Part shown: in pieces, positions 25,778 through 34,254 of the stretch
Layout: each line of letters starts with the position of its first letter
How positions within the stretch are numbered: position 1 is the first letter of the stretch
Origin: Microbacterium sp. LWH11-1.2
GTDB lineage: Bacteria > Actinomycetota > Actinomycetes > Actinomycetales > Microbacteriaceae
Assembly: GCF_038397745.1 (NCBI RefSeq)
Contig: NZ_CP151636.1
Location: 3,844,001 to 3,908,000 of the forward strand
Reading direction: 5' to 3'
Length of the DNA: 64,000 bases
Program-made: the position numbers and the translations under genes
The notes under the pieces: model-generated
Databases searched by the model: none
The model's input: only the letters and a program-made list of their open reading frames with translations
Told to the model about the DNA's origin: nothing

Positions 25778-26566
25778 ATGACCGACACCTCCCTCGATCC
25801 GGCGCTCGACGAGTGGCGCACCTACGACGAGTTCGCCGCGGGGATCGACACCTTCCGGCTTCCGAACGTGTCCTTGGCCGGCACCGCGCTCGCCCTCAGC
25901 CTCGACGACGGCTCCGCGCTGTCCCTGAGCTTCGACTCCATCGCCGTCACCTGGACCGGATTCGATGCCTCCGGCACCGATCCCTACGATGCCGTCGCCG
26001 TGCGCGACGACGTCGTGTTCGTCAACATCCCGCTGGAGAGCCGCGAGCGCGAGGCGATCACCGTCGTCTTCTCCCGCACGACGCATCGCGCGACCGTCAT
26101 CCGCTCCCGCATCGCGGCGGAGGCCGTGGAGGGCGTCCCGCAGGTCGGACAGGAGTTCTGGGCCGCGACGACCGACGCCGGCGAGGCGACGGGCGAGGTC
26201 CCCGGCCCGAGCCGCGACCTCATCGGCAAGCGCAACGTCTACCGCTACAGCCCGCACCACCTGTACGAGCACGTCTACGTGTCGAGCACGCGATACGCGT
26301 GGCAGTGCCTGGAGGGCGTGCAGCGCGGTCACGGCGACATGGATCTGTCGACCGTGTGGAAGTTCGCCGACGGACTGTACCTGTTCTGCTTCCGCGAGTT
26401 CCGCATCGCCGTGGCGAGCGTCTGGCTGCACGACCTCGGCTACCAACTGATGACCACGGGCATCTTCCTCGGACTCAACGGCGAAGGCCGGGCCGAGCAC
26501 TCCCGGGGCGGTGGTCACATCTACCCGCTCGGCTCCGTCGCCTATCCCGACGCCCAGCCGGTCTGA
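25778..26566 (+). CDS. MoaF-family protein (copy 1)
   Basis: A 262-residue MoaF protein. The family was named for the monoamine-induced moaEF genes of Klebsiella; databases often label it molybdenum-cofactor related without direct evidence. The C-terminal half holds the conserved YRYSPHHLYEHVYVSSTRYAWQCLEGV block, TVWKFADGLYLFCFREFRIAV and a closing FLGLNGEG, the probable MoaF beta-barrel. The ATG follows CAGGACCTCC. It shares the YEHVY-S-R-WQCL motif with the gene at 35746. Location between an AraC/FeaR-like regulator and a Liv importer supports amine catabolism. Confidence 0.82.
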   Translation: MTDTSLDPALDEWRTYDEFAAGIDTFRLPNVSLAGTALALSLDDGSALSLSFDSIAVTWTGFDASGTDPYDAVAVRDDVVFVNIPLESREREAITVVFSRTTHRATVIRSRIAAEAVEGVPQVGQEFWAATTDAGEATGEVPGPSRDLIGKRNVYRYSPHHLYEHVYVSSTRYAWQCLEGVQRGHGDMDLSTVWKFADGLYLFCFREFRIAVASVWLHDLGYQLMTTGIFLGLNGEGRAEHSRGGGHIYPLGSVAYPDAQPV

Positions 26567-26568
26567 CC

Positions 26569-26590
26569 CCCTTCGACAGGCTCAGGAACC
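26569..26590 (+). repeat. Short interspersed repeat, intergenic copy
   Basis: A TTCGACAGGCTCAGGAACC element starts three bases after the MoaF stop and ends 24 bases before the SnoaL-like gene. It is one of six copies or half-copies seen in the window (others at 27002, 28280, 49023, 62137 and 63317). Confidence 0.8.
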
Positions 26591-26614
26591 CGGAAGAGAT
26601 CGAGGAGAGCGCAT

Positions 26615-27031
26615 ATGAGCAACGCAGACATCATCCGCGGCCACTACGCCGCCAGCGACCGGGGCGACCTCGACGGCATGCTCGCGCCGTTCGCAGCGGA
26701 CATCCGGTGGACCGAGGCCGCCGGATTCCCGTACGCCGGCACCTACGTCGGACCGGATGCCGTCGCCGCGAACGTCTTCGCCCGCCTCCAGGAGGACTGG
26801 GACGACTACACCGTGGCGATCGACGAGGTCATCGACGGCGGAGACGTCGTGGTCGGCATCGGCACGTACTCGGGCACCAACAGGGCCACCGGACGGTTCT
26901 TCGCCGCTCGCGTCGCGCACGTCTGGCGCCTGAAGGACGCCGAGGTCGTCGCCTTCGAGCAGTTCACCGACACCGAGATGGTCAGCCGCGCGCTGCGCGA
27001 CCCGTCGACAGGCTCAGGGACCCCGGCCTGA
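26615..27031 (+). CDS. SnoaL/NTF2-like protein
   Basis: A 138-residue protein of the SnoaL/ketosteroid-isomerase-like fold: MSNADIIRGHYAASDRGDLDGML helix, FAADIRWTEAAGFPYAGTYVGPDAVAANVF, and VVVGIGTYSGTNRATGRFFAARVAHVWRLKDAEVVAFEQFTDT. Such proteins bind or isomerise small hydrophobic metabolites. The final ten residues, DPSTGSGTPA, are encoded by the short interspersed repeat and are probably a late addition. It stands between MoaF and the Liv binding protein in one orientation, so probably in the same transcript. Confidence 0.85.
   Translation: MSNADIIRGHYAASDRGDLDGMLAPFAADIRWTEAAGFPYAGTYVGPDAVAANVFARLQEDWDDYTVAIDEVIDGGDVVVGIGTYSGTNRATGRFFAARVAHVWRLKDAEVVAFEQFTDTEMVSRALRDPSTGSGTPA
27002..27022 (+). 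repeat. Short interspersed repeat inside the SnoaL-like gene
   Basis: The sequence CGTCGACAGGCTCAGGGACC is a copy of the interspersed element with one changed base. It is translated in frame as DPSTGSGT at the C-terminus, directly before the stop codon, so the repeat now supplies the protein's end. Confidence 0.8.
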
Positions 27032-27080
27032 GCCGCAGCACGACACCGCACGACCCGAACACACGAGAGGCAGGAAGCAC

Positions 27081-28247
27081 ATGAACAGACGAGCATCCGG
27101 CACCGCGGCGGTCCTCGCCGTGGCAGCCCTCACCCTGGCCGGCTGCGCCGGCGGGGACGGCGGCGGAGGCGACGGCGCCCCGATCGTCGTCGGCTCCGTC
27201 AACACGATCAGCGGACCGGCGACGTTCCCCGAGGCATCGCAGGCGGCAGCCGCCGTCTTCGACGCCTTCAACGAGGCCGGAGGGCTCGATGGTCGCACGA
27301 TCGAGTACAAGACCCTCGATGACAAGGGCGATCCCGCGACCGCCACGGCATCCGCTCGCGAACTGGTGGGCAGCGACGGCGCCGTCGCTCTCGTCGGCTC
27401 GGCCAGCCTCATCGAGTGCGAGATCAACGCCAAGTACTACGAGCAGGAGGGGATCCTCTCGATGCCCGGCATCGGCGTCGACACCGGATGCTTCGCCAGC
27501 GAGAGCATCTCACCGGCGAACGTGGGGCCGTTCAACGACATGACCCTCACGCTGCAGTACGGATCGGAGGTGCTCGGCCTGGACGACATCTGCATCCTGC
27601 TCGAGATCGCCGGCTCCACGCGCCCGACCTACCAGGCCGCGATCGACAAGTGGACGGAGATCACCGGCAAGGAGCCGAAGTACGTCGACGACACCGTGCC
27701 GTACGGCGCCTCGGATTACACGCCCTACATCGTCAAGGCACGGGACCAGGGCTGCAAGGCGCTCGCGATCAACCCGGTCGAACCCGACGCGATCGGTCAG
27801 GTCAAGGCGGCCAACGCGCAGGGCTGGGACGACGTGACCTGGCTCTACCTGACCAGCGTCTACAGCGAGAACTTCGCCGACGCGATCGACGACGCCGGCG
27901 CCGGGATCTACGTGCCCGCGGAGTTCTACCCGTTCACCGACGACAGCGAGATCAACGCCGACTGGCGGGAGCTGATGGAGGCGAACGACATCCCGCTCAC
28001 CTCGTTCAGCCAGGGCGGGTACCTGGCCGCGACGTACTTCATCGAGGTGCTCGAGGGCATCGACGGCGACATCACGCGCGAGAGCGTCTCCGAGGCGCTC
28101 AAGGCCATGGACCCGATCGAGAACCCGATGGTGGGAACACCGTACGCGTTCGGCACCCAGAACACCGCGGGGTGGCCGATCATCCTGAAGTCCGGCACGA
28201 ACGCCTGGGAGCAGGTCGCCGACGACTGGCTGCGCATCGGCGAATAG
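27081..28247 (+). CDS. Branched-chain-type ABC transporter binding lipoprotein (LivJ-like)
   Basis: A 388-residue family-6 periplasmic binding protein. The signal ends in a lipobox (ALTLAGC) followed by a Gly-rich linker. The fold begins IVVGSVNTISGPATFPEASQAAAAVFDAFNEAGG, with ALVGSASLIECEINAKYYEQEGI and GGYLAATYFIEVLEGI. The ATG follows AGGCAGGAAGCAC. Such proteins carry branched amino acids, amides, urea or aromatic acids. Its neighbours (MoaF, SnoaL, FeaR-like regulator) point to an amine- or amide-type ligand rather than to general amino acid uptake. Confidence 0.92.
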   Translation: MNRRASGTAAVLAVAALTLAGCAGGDGGGGDGAPIVVGSVNTISGPATFPEASQAAAAVFDAFNEAGGLDGRTIEYKTLDDKGDPATATASARELVGSDGAVALVGSASLIECEINAKYYEQEGILSMPGIGVDTGCFASESISPANVGPFNDMTLTLQYGSEVLGLDDICILLEIAGSTRPTYQAAIDKWTEITGKEPKYVDDTVPYGASDYTPYIVKARDQGCKALAINPVEPDAIGQVKAANAQGWDDVTWLYLTSVYSENFADAIDDAGAGIYVPAEFYPFTDDSEINADWRELMEANDIPLTSFSQGGYLAATYFIEVLEGIDGDITRESVSEALKAMDPIENPMVGTPYAFGTQNTAGWPIILKSGTNAWEQVADDWLRIGE

Positions 28248-28279
28248 ACACCCTTCACGCCCTTCGTCTCGCTTCGCTC

Positions 28280-28325
28280 GCTCAGGGACCGGAAGCAACC
28301 CCGGTCCCTGAGCCTGTCGAAGGGC
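28280..28325. repeat. Composite interspersed repeat forming a 13-bp hairpin
   Basis: GCTCAGGGACCGG (28280-28292), an eight-base loop and CCGGTCCCTGAGC (28301-28313) form a perfect 13-bp stem; the right arm continues into CTGTCGAAGGG, an inverted copy of the repeat, while the left arm is preceded by the TCTCGCTTCGCTCGCTC half found also in paaC. It lies between the binding-protein stop and the first permease. A hairpin here would stabilise upstream mRNA and lower expression of the membrane genes. Confidence 0.8.
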
Positions 28326-28355
28326 CCCTCCCCCTCAGATCAGAAAGGACGCCTC

Positions 28356-29216
28356 ATGCTGCAAGGCGCGATCGCCGGCCTCGCCGCCGGCGGACTCTAC
28401 GCCGTCCTCGGCGTATGCCTGACGCTGATGTCACGCCTCGTCCGCGTGGTGAACTTCGCGCAGGCCGCGACCGGGATGTTCGGCGCGTTCACGGCGGTGT
28501 GGTTCGTCCGCGAGATCGGGCTGCCCATCTGGCTCGGGTCGGTGCTCGGTGTGCTGGTCGCGGGGCTGCTGGCCGCGGCGATCGGCTTCATCGCGGCGAC
28601 CTGGCTCTCCGAGGCGTCGACCACCACACGCTCCGCGATGACGGTCGGGCCGCTGCTCCTGCTGATCTCGATGTCGTTCATCCTGTTCGGCAACAAGCCC
28701 CAGCCGTTCACACCGATCATCGCCGGGCCCGCCTTCTCGTTCGGCGGCGTCGTGGTCAGCCAGGTCACGGTCGCGACCGTGGCGATGGCGATCGTCACCG
28801 CCGTCGTGGTGCGGATCGTGCTTCGTCGCACCAGGGTGGGCACGCAGCTCCGTGCCCTCTCGGAGCGGCCGACGACGGCCGAGCTGCTCGGCATCCGCTC
28901 GCGTCCGCTGTCGATCGCGGTCTGGTTCGTGACCGGCGTGATCAGCGCGATCGCGATCATCATCGTGGCCCCGTCGCAGTCGAACGACGCGACGAGCCTC
29001 GCGATGCTCATCGTCCCCGCGGCCGCTGCCGCCCTGCTCGGCGGGTTCCGGCGTCTCGACCTCGCGGTGATCGGCGGCGTCGTGCTCGGCGTGCTCGGCG
29101 GCCTGGTCGCCCAGATCGACGAGGTCGCGCTCGTGCGCAACTTCCTCCCGTTCCTGTTCATCGTCGTCCTCCTCCTCTGGACGCAGCGCAAGGAGGTGTG
29201 GGATGCCGCTCGCTGA
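28356..29216 (+). CDS. Branched-chain-type ABC transporter permease (LivH-like)
   Basis: A 286-residue membrane protein with about eight helices. LivH marks: the N-terminal GLAAGGLYAVLGVCLTLMSRLVRVVNFAQAATGMFGAF, the cytoplasmic block RTRVGTQLRALSERPTTAELLGI, and a late helix VIGGVVLGVLGGLVAQ. The ATG follows AGAAAGGA. It overlaps the next gene, a LivM-LivG fusion, by 14 bases, so translation of the two is coupled. Confidence 0.93.
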   Translation: MLQGAIAGLAAGGLYAVLGVCLTLMSRLVRVVNFAQAATGMFGAFTAVWFVREIGLPIWLGSVLGVLVAGLLAAAIGFIAATWLSEASTTTRSAMTVGPLLLLISMSFILFGNKPQPFTPIIAGPAFSFGGVVVSQVTVATVAMAIVTAVVVRIVLRRTRVGTQLRALSERPTTAELLGIRSRPLSIAVWFVTGVISAIAIIIVAPSQSNDATSLAMLIVPAAAAALLGGFRRLDLAVIGGVVLGVLGGLVAQIDEVALVRNFLPFLFIVVLLLWTQRKEVWDAAR

Positions 29217-30975
29217 CCGTCCCTGGTTCCGGATCACCTGGCCGTTCGCGATCGCCCTCGCGGGCATCGGGGCCGGCGCGATCCTGAGCGCGGCCCTGCC
29301 GGGCTATTTCGTGTTCCTCGCCATCAGCGCCGTGATCGCCGCCATCGCGATCCTCGGTCTCGGCATCGTGACCGGGTCCGCCGGCATGATCGCGCTGTGC
29401 CAGCTCACGTTCGCAGCCGTCGGCGCGTGGATCGTCTCGCTGCTCAACGTGCTGCAGGCACCGGGCGGATTCATCGTCTGGCTCGTGCTCGGCGGCATCG
29501 CCGCAGGGCTCGTCGGCGTGCTCGTCGGACTCCCCGCACTCCGCCTCCGCGGCGTGAATCTCGCGGTCGTCACACTCGGCTTCGCGGCAGCGGCCGACGT
29601 CACCCTCGTGCAGATCCAGTTCCCCGGCTCCGCCGACGGCACCGCGATCGAGCGCCCCACGATGTTCTCCGACGATCGGCAGTTCTTCTTCCTCTCGATC
29701 GTCGTGCTCGCACTCTGCGCGCTCGGAGTCTTCTTCCTCCAGCGCGGACGCTGGGGATCGAGCTGGAAGGCCGTCGCGTTCTCCGAGCGCGGCACCGCCG
29801 CCGCGGGCCAGAGCGTGCAGATCGCGAAACTCACGGCGTTCGCGGTCTCGGCCGCGCTGGGCGGCGTCGCCGGGGGTCTGCTGGCCGGTCAGGTGCAGCT
29901 GCCGTTCGCGTCGAGCTTCACTCCGCTGCAGTCTCTCGCGCTCTACGTGCTGGCGATCATGTCGGGCGCGCACCTGATCGACATGGCCATCTTCGGCGGC
30001 ATCCTCTGGGTGCTCGTCCCCGAGCTGCTCAAGCGCTGGGGAATCCCGCAGGACTGGGGATTCGTGGTGTTCGGCGTGCTCGGCGTGCAGGCACTCACGA
30101 GTGGGACCAACCTCGGTCAGGGGATCCGCAACCTGTTCTACCGGCGGGCCGACCGGCGCGCGGCGAACGCCGAGCTCACGGCGCTCCCTCCGGATGCCGC
30201 AGCGGATGCCGGTGCCATCACCACGACGACCACCGCCACGGTCGACGAGGCCGCCCTCGACGGTGCACCCGTGCTCTCGGTCGAAGGGCTCACCGTGCAG
30301 TTCGGCGCACTCAAGGCGCTCGACGATGTGTCGGTCGTGGTGCCGGCCGCGTCGATCATGGGGCTGATCGGGCCGAACGGTGCAGGGAAGTCGACGTTCG
30401 TCGATGCGATCAGCGGATTCCTGCCGAAGCACGGCGGACGCGTGCTCCTCGGCGATCGGGATCTCGGAGGCCTCTCCCCCACCCGGCGCGCACGGCTCGG
30501 GCTGCGCCGCACGTTCCAGCAGGACCGCGTGCCGCCCGCGCTCACGATCGGCGCCTATGTGCGGTTCGTCGCACGACGCCGACTCGCGGCATCCGACATC
30601 GACGAGGTGCTGGAGTTCTTCGGATGCCCGCCGGCCCGCGCTCGCCTGTCGAGCGTCGACGTCGGAACGAGACGACTCGTCGAGGTCGCCGCGAACGTGG
30701 TGTCGCGCCCTCGGCTGCTGATCCTCGACGAGCCTGCTGCCGGGCTCTCGCATGACGAGCATCTGGCCCTCGCTGCGCGGCTCCGAGAGCTCCCGGCGCG
30801 CTACGGCATCGCGCTGATCATCATCGAGCACGACCTCGATCTCGTGCGCTCGGTCTGCCCGACACTGACCGTCCTGGACTTCGGGCGCGTGCTCGCCAGC
30901 GGACCGCAGGCCGAGGTCCTCGCGAACCCCGACGTCGTGAAGGCGTACATGGGAGAGACGGAGCTGCTGAAGTGA
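29203..30975 (+). CDS. Fused LivM-type permease and LivG-type ATPase
   Basis: A 590-residue fusion. Residues 1 to about 325 are the second permease (ITGSAGMIALCQLTFAAVGAW-type block, LPALRLRGVNLAVVTLGFA, FSERGTAAAGQSVQIAKLTAFAVSAALGGVAGGLLA). After an Ala/Thr-rich linker (about 325-355) comes the ATPase: Walker A GPNGAGKST, Q-loop RTFQQDRV, Walker B RLLILDEPAAGLS and switch His in IIEHDLD. The ABC signature is degenerate: where LSYGQQ is expected the sequence reads VDVGTRR. The fusion fixes a one-to-one permease:ATPase ratio. It overlaps livF-type gene by four bases. Confidence 0.93.
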   Translation: MPLADRPWFRITWPFAIALAGIGAGAILSAALPGYFVFLAISAVIAAIAILGLGIVTGSAGMIALCQLTFAAVGAWIVSLLNVLQAPGGFIVWLVLGGIAAGLVGVLVGLPALRLRGVNLAVVTLGFAAAADVTLVQIQFPGSADGTAIERPTMFSDDRQFFFLSIVVLALCALGVFFLQRGRWGSSWKAVAFSERGTAAAGQSVQIAKLTAFAVSAALGGVAGGLLAGQVQLPFASSFTPLQSLALYVLAIMSGAHLIDMAIFGGILWVLVPELLKRWGIPQDWGFVVFGVLGVQALTSGTNLGQGIRNLFYRRADRRAANAELTALPPDAAADAGAITTTTTATVDEAALDGAPVLSVEGLTVQFGALKALDDVSVVVPAASIMGLIGPNGAGKSTFVDAISGFLPKHGGRVLLGDRDLGGLSPTRRARLGLRRTFQQDRVPPALTIGAYVRFVARRRLAASDIDEVLEFFGCPPARARLSSVDVGTRRLVEVAANVVSRPRLLILDEPAAGLSHDEHLALAARLRELPARYGIALIIIEHDLDLVRSVCPTLTVLDFGRVLASGPQAEVLANPDVVKAYMGETELLK

Positions 30976-31664
30976 GCGAACTCGTCGTGGACGCCGTGAG
31001 CGTCAGCCGCGGGGCGGGCGCCGTCATCTCCGATGTCTCCCTGCGGGTCGAGGGCGGCGAGGTGCTGGCCCTGGTCGGTCCCAACGGCGCAGGAAAGACC
31101 AGCCTGATCGAGTCGATCTCGGGTGTGACCCCGCACTCCGCCGGCACCATCACGCTCGACGGCGAGCCGATCGACAGGCTGTCGCGGGTCGCGCGATCAC
31201 GGCGCGGCATCGTGCACATCGAGCAGGGCAGAGCGGTGTTCCCCTCGCTCACCGTGCGGGAGAACATCTCGCTCACCGCCCGCACGTCCGCGGAGCTGGA
31301 TGCGGCGATCGCGCAATTCCCCGAGCTGGAGAAGCGCATCGACTCGCCGACCGCCCTGCTCTCGGGCGGAGAGCAGCAGATGGTGGTGCTGGCGCGCGCC
31401 TTCGCCGCGAAGCCCCGCATCCTGCTCATCGACGAGATGTCGCTCGGGCTCGCGCCGGTCGTCTTCCTGCGGCTCATGCCGATCGTGCGCTCGATCGCGG
31501 ACTCCGGCGTCGGGGTGCTGCTGGTGGAGCAGTTCACGCAGGTCGCCCTCGGTCTCGCGCGCGAGGCCGTGGTCGTCGCGGGCGGCCGGGTGTCCTTCCA
31601 GGGCACGGCGGAAGAGCTCAGCGCCGATCCCGCCCTGCTGCACCGCGCGTACCTCGGCGGCTGA
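30972..31664 (+). CDS. Branched-chain-type ABC transporter ATPase (LivF-like)
   Basis: A 230-residue ATPase with Walker A GPNGAGKTS, Q-loop HIEQGRAVFPSLTVREN (the LivF-type loop), a canonical signature LLSGGEQQM, Walker B RILLIDEMSLGLAP and VEQFTQVAL at the switch. The start lies in an ATG(A)-type four-base overlap with the fusion gene. It completes a LivJ-H-MG-F importer. Since the partner ATPase has a degenerate signature, this subunit may supply the single intact catalytic site formed with the partner's Walker A. Confidence 0.93.
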   Translation: MSELVVDAVSVSRGAGAVISDVSLRVEGGEVLALVGPNGAGKTSLIESISGVTPHSAGTITLDGEPIDRLSRVARSRRGIVHIEQGRAVFPSLTVRENISLTARTSAELDAAIAQFPELEKRIDSPTALLSGGEQQMVVLARAFAAKPRILLIDEMSLGLAPVVFLRLMPIVRSIADSGVGVLLVEQFTQVALGLAREAVVVAGGRVSFQGTAEELSADPALLHRAYLGG

Positions 31665-31715
31665 CGACATCCACGTCCTCCGCCGACCGGCCCCCTAGGT
31701 GGAGAGTTCGCCAGC

Positions 31716-31721
31716 TAGCCT
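31716..31721 (+). promoter_or_regulatory. Leaderless -10 box for the HAD phosphatase gene
   Basis: TAGCCT followed by GGAGAG and the GTG start. The purine stretch touches the start codon and so is too close to act as a normal ribosome site; a leaderless transcript fits better. It gives the HAD gene its own promoter after the Liv operon. Confidence 0.55.
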
Positions 31722-31727
31722 GGAGAG

Positions 31728-32378
31728 GTGACCGAAACGATTCGCGCCCGCGCCGTCCTGCTCGACATGGACGGCACCCTCGTCGACTCGACTGCGGTCG
31801 TGGAACGGCTCTGGCTCGCCTGGGCGGAGCCGCACGGAATCGACCCCGAGCACGTGCTCAGCGTCGTGCACGGTCGGCAGGGGCACCAGAGCATGTCGAT
31901 CATGCTGCCGGAGCGCGATCATGCGATCAATCTCCGCGAGAACGACGAGATGCTCGCGACCGAGACGAACGACGTCGACGGGGTCATCGAGATCTCGGGG
32001 GCGAAGGCGCTGCTCCTGGCACTGCTCCCCTACCCGCACGCGATCGTGACGTCCGCGAACGTCGCGCTGATGACGGCACGGATGCAGGCGGCAGGTCTCA
32101 CCGTCCCCGCCCTCGCCGTCACGGCCGAGAGCGTCTCGGCATCCAAGCCGGATCCCGAAGGCTTCCTCCTCGGCGCGAAGACGCTCGGCGTCGACCCCGC
32201 CGACTGCATCGTGTTCGAGGACTCGGGGGCCGGCATCCAGGCGGGCCTCGCCGCCGGCATGCGCGTGGTCGGCGTCGGAGAGCACGCCGCAGCGCACAGC
32301 CCGACCTACCTCGTCGACGACCTCACGCAGGTCGCGGTCGTGGCGACGGGCGACGGCTTCGCGCTCGCCATCGACTGA
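31728..32378 (+). CDS. HAD-superfamily phosphatase
   Basis: A 216-residue HAD hydrolase with motif I LLDMDGTLVDS (two Asp), motif II AIVTSAN, motif III Lys in SASKPDPEG and motif IV VFEDSGAGI. The helical cap between motifs I and II places it in the subclass of sugar-phosphate or glycolate phosphatases such as GPP/DOG and YfbT types. The GTG start seems leaderless. It ends 8 bases from a convergent SDR; the function in this cluster is not evident. Confidence 0.88.
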   Translation: MTETIRARAVLLDMDGTLVDSTAVVERLWLAWAEPHGIDPEHVLSVVHGRQGHQSMSIMLPERDHAINLRENDEMLATETNDVDGVIEISGAKALLLALLPYPHAIVTSANVALMTARMQAAGLTVPALAVTAESVSASKPDPEGFLLGAKTLGVDPADCIVFEDSGAGIQAGLAAGMRVVGVGEHAAAHSPTYLVDDLTQVAVVATGDGFALAID

Positions 32379-32386
32379 GCGGGCTG

Positions 32387-33202
32387 CTACATCCCGGCGT
32401 GGTCGAACGCGATCGTCGGCACATCGACGACATGCGATCCGCCGTCGGCCACGATCACCGCGCCCGTGATGTACGACGACTCCCCCGAGCCGAGGAATCG
32501 CACGACCGACGCGATCTCCGACGGCTGTGCGGGTCGGCGCAGCGGCACGTCGGCGGTGACCGCCGCATAGGCCTCCTCGCGGGAGGAGAGATCCGCGTGG
32601 TTCGCGAACTCGTCCATCTCGTCGTCGGCCATCGGCGTCTGCACCCAGCCGGGGCAGATCGCGTTCACGCGCACCCCGTGCCGGCCGTAGTCGCGGGCGA
32701 GCGTGCGGGTCAGACCGATCAGCGCATGCTTGCCCACGGTGTACCCCGCGACCGACGGCCCGGCGAAGAGCCCGGCGAGCGACGACACGATCACGATCTG
32801 CCCCTTCGCCTCGATCAACGCGGGCAGCGACTCCCGCGCCATCGTGAAGGCGGTCGTGAGGTTGGCGCGGATCGCCGCCTCCCAGCCGGCGTCGTCGGTC
32901 TCGCCGACCGGCGAGAATCCGTGGCCTCCGGCATTCGCCACGAGCACGTCGATGCGTCCGAAGCGCGCCAGCACCTCGGCGACGGCCGCCTTCGCCGAGG
33001 CGGTGTCGGCGGCGTCCGCGACGACCGGCACGGCGCCGACGGCGCGCTCGACCTCCTGCAGCGGCTCCGGGCGGCGCCCGACGACCACGACGTGCGCGCC
33101 CTCGGCCGCATAGCGCTGGGCGATGGCGGCGCCGATGCCGGTGCCGCCTCCGGTGATGACGACGACGCGTCCGGCGACCGTCGATCCGACTGCGAGTCCC
33201 AT
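32387..33202 (-). CDS. SDR-family oxidoreductase
   Basis: A 271-residue short-chain dehydrogenase. It has VVITGGGTGIGAAIAQRYAAEGA, an Arg after the second strand (VVGRRPEP, favouring NADP), VANAGG, catalytic Ser in VIVSSLAG, Tyr-Lys in GYTVGKHAL and the C-terminal SSYITGAVIVADGGS. The start at MGLAVGST follows GGGAG. The gene reads from the same direction as another SDR 62 bases upstream; the two may catalyse successive steps. Confidence 0.9.
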   Translation of the reverse strand: MGLAVGSTVAGRVVVITGGGTGIGAAIAQRYAAEGAHVVVVGRRPEPLQEVERAVGAVPVVADAADTASAKAAVAEVLARFGRIDVLVANAGGHGFSPVGETDDAGWEAAIRANLTTAFTMARESLPALIEAKGQIVIVSSLAGLFAGPSVAGYTVGKHALIGLTRTLARDYGRHGVRVNAICPGWVQTPMADDEMDEFANHADLSSREEAYAAVTADVPLRRPAQPSEIASVVRFLGSGESSYITGAVIVADGGSHVVDVPTIAFDHAGM

Positions 33203-33264
33203 TTCTGCTCCCTGTACTGATCTGGCGCCTGCGCGCGGTGGATTCGTGCTCGACGGCTCCCTCG

Positions 33265-34011
33265 TCACGCGGGGAACCCCGAGCGGGCGGTGTATCCGAA
33301 GTCGCTGAGCAGCGTCGTCCCGTTGATCGCCCTGCTGAGCGGCGACACCAGATAGGAGACGTGCGCGGCGACATCCGCAGCGCTCTGCACCGGGAATCCC
33401 GGTGCGTCGAACGCGGCGGAGCCGAGATCGCCGCGGCTCATCGGCGTGTCGACGATCGACGGCGCCACCGTGTTCACGCGGATGCGCGTGTCGGAGAGAT
33501 CGACCGAGAGCGCCCGCCCGAACTGCACGAGTGCGGCCTTCGATGCCCCGTACGGCACCATGCCCGGCGACGCGACGAAGGCCGAGTCGCTTGCGAGCAG
33601 GACGACGGATGCCGCCGGCGCGGCACGCAGCATCGGGAGCGCGTGCTTGAGCACGAGGAACGCTCCGGTCACGTTCACGGAGAGCACGGCATCCCAGTCG
33701 GCGAGATCGGTGTCCTCGATCGACGTGCCGACGGGCCCCGATATCCCGGCGCAGCAGACCACGGCGTCGAGGCGGCCGAGCGTCATGGCAGCGGAGCCCA
33801 CCGCCGCACGCACCTCGCTCTCGTCGGTCACATCCGCGACGAGGATCAGGGCCCCTAGACATCCGCTCGCCGTCTCGCGGAGCGCGGCGGCGTCGCGATC
33901 CAGCAGGGCGACCCCCACGCCTTCCGCGGCGAGCGCGAGCGCCGTGGCGCGGCCGATCCCGCTCGCCGCGCCCGTCACGAGCGCCGTCGTACCCTGCAGC
34001 TGCAGATCCAT
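33265..34011 (-). CDS. SDR-family oxidoreductase
   Basis: A 248-residue short-chain dehydrogenase: ALVTGAASGIGRATALALAAEGV, Asp after strand two (LLDRDAA, NAD type), VVCCAGISGP in place of NNAG, a Ser in VVLLASDSAF, and Tyr-Lys in PYGASKAAL. The tail TLLSDFGYTARSGFPA replaces the usual DGG end. The ATG follows GGAGGGTGCG. It is divergent from the APC permease across 243 bases, which makes joint control with amine or amino acid uptake possible. Confidence 0.88.
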   Translation of the reverse strand: MDLQLQGTTALVTGAASGIGRATALALAAEGVGVALLDRDAAALRETASGCLGALILVADVTDESEVRAAVGSAAMTLGRLDAVVCCAGISGPVGTSIEDTDLADWDAVLSVNVTGAFLVLKHALPMLRAAPAASVVLLASDSAFVASPGMVPYGASKAALVQFGRALSVDLSDTRIRVNTVAPSIVDTPMSRGDLGSAAFDAPGFPVQSAADVAAHVSYLVSPLSRAINGTTLLSDFGYTARSGFPA

Positions 34012-34216
34012 CGCACCCTCCGGGGCCGCCGCCGGGCACCGGATGGTGCGGAGAGGACGGCGGTGTCGTCTCGGTCATCCTGCTCCCCCCTCGCGATGAC
34101 GCGAACCGCCGTCGGCGGGGTGTGCGCGCTCGCACCATCGTCCTTCACTCAGGGTCAAGCGCCCGAGGTGCCGCGCGAGCAGACTCGCTCTATCGACGAT
34201 TCCCCTCGTCGTCGGT

Positions 34217-34232
34217 GCCGTGCGAGCACGGC
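34217..34232. promoter_or_regulatory. 16-base palindrome in the APC permease leader
   Basis: GCCGTGC-GA-GCACGGC is a perfect inverted repeat ending ten bases before AAAGGAGC, the ribosome site of the permease. It could be an operator or, as RNA, a small hairpin beside the ribosome site. The rest of the 243-base divergent region shows no other clear motif. Confidence 0.5.
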
Positions 34233-34254
34233 GTCACCGAGCAAAGGAGCCGAC

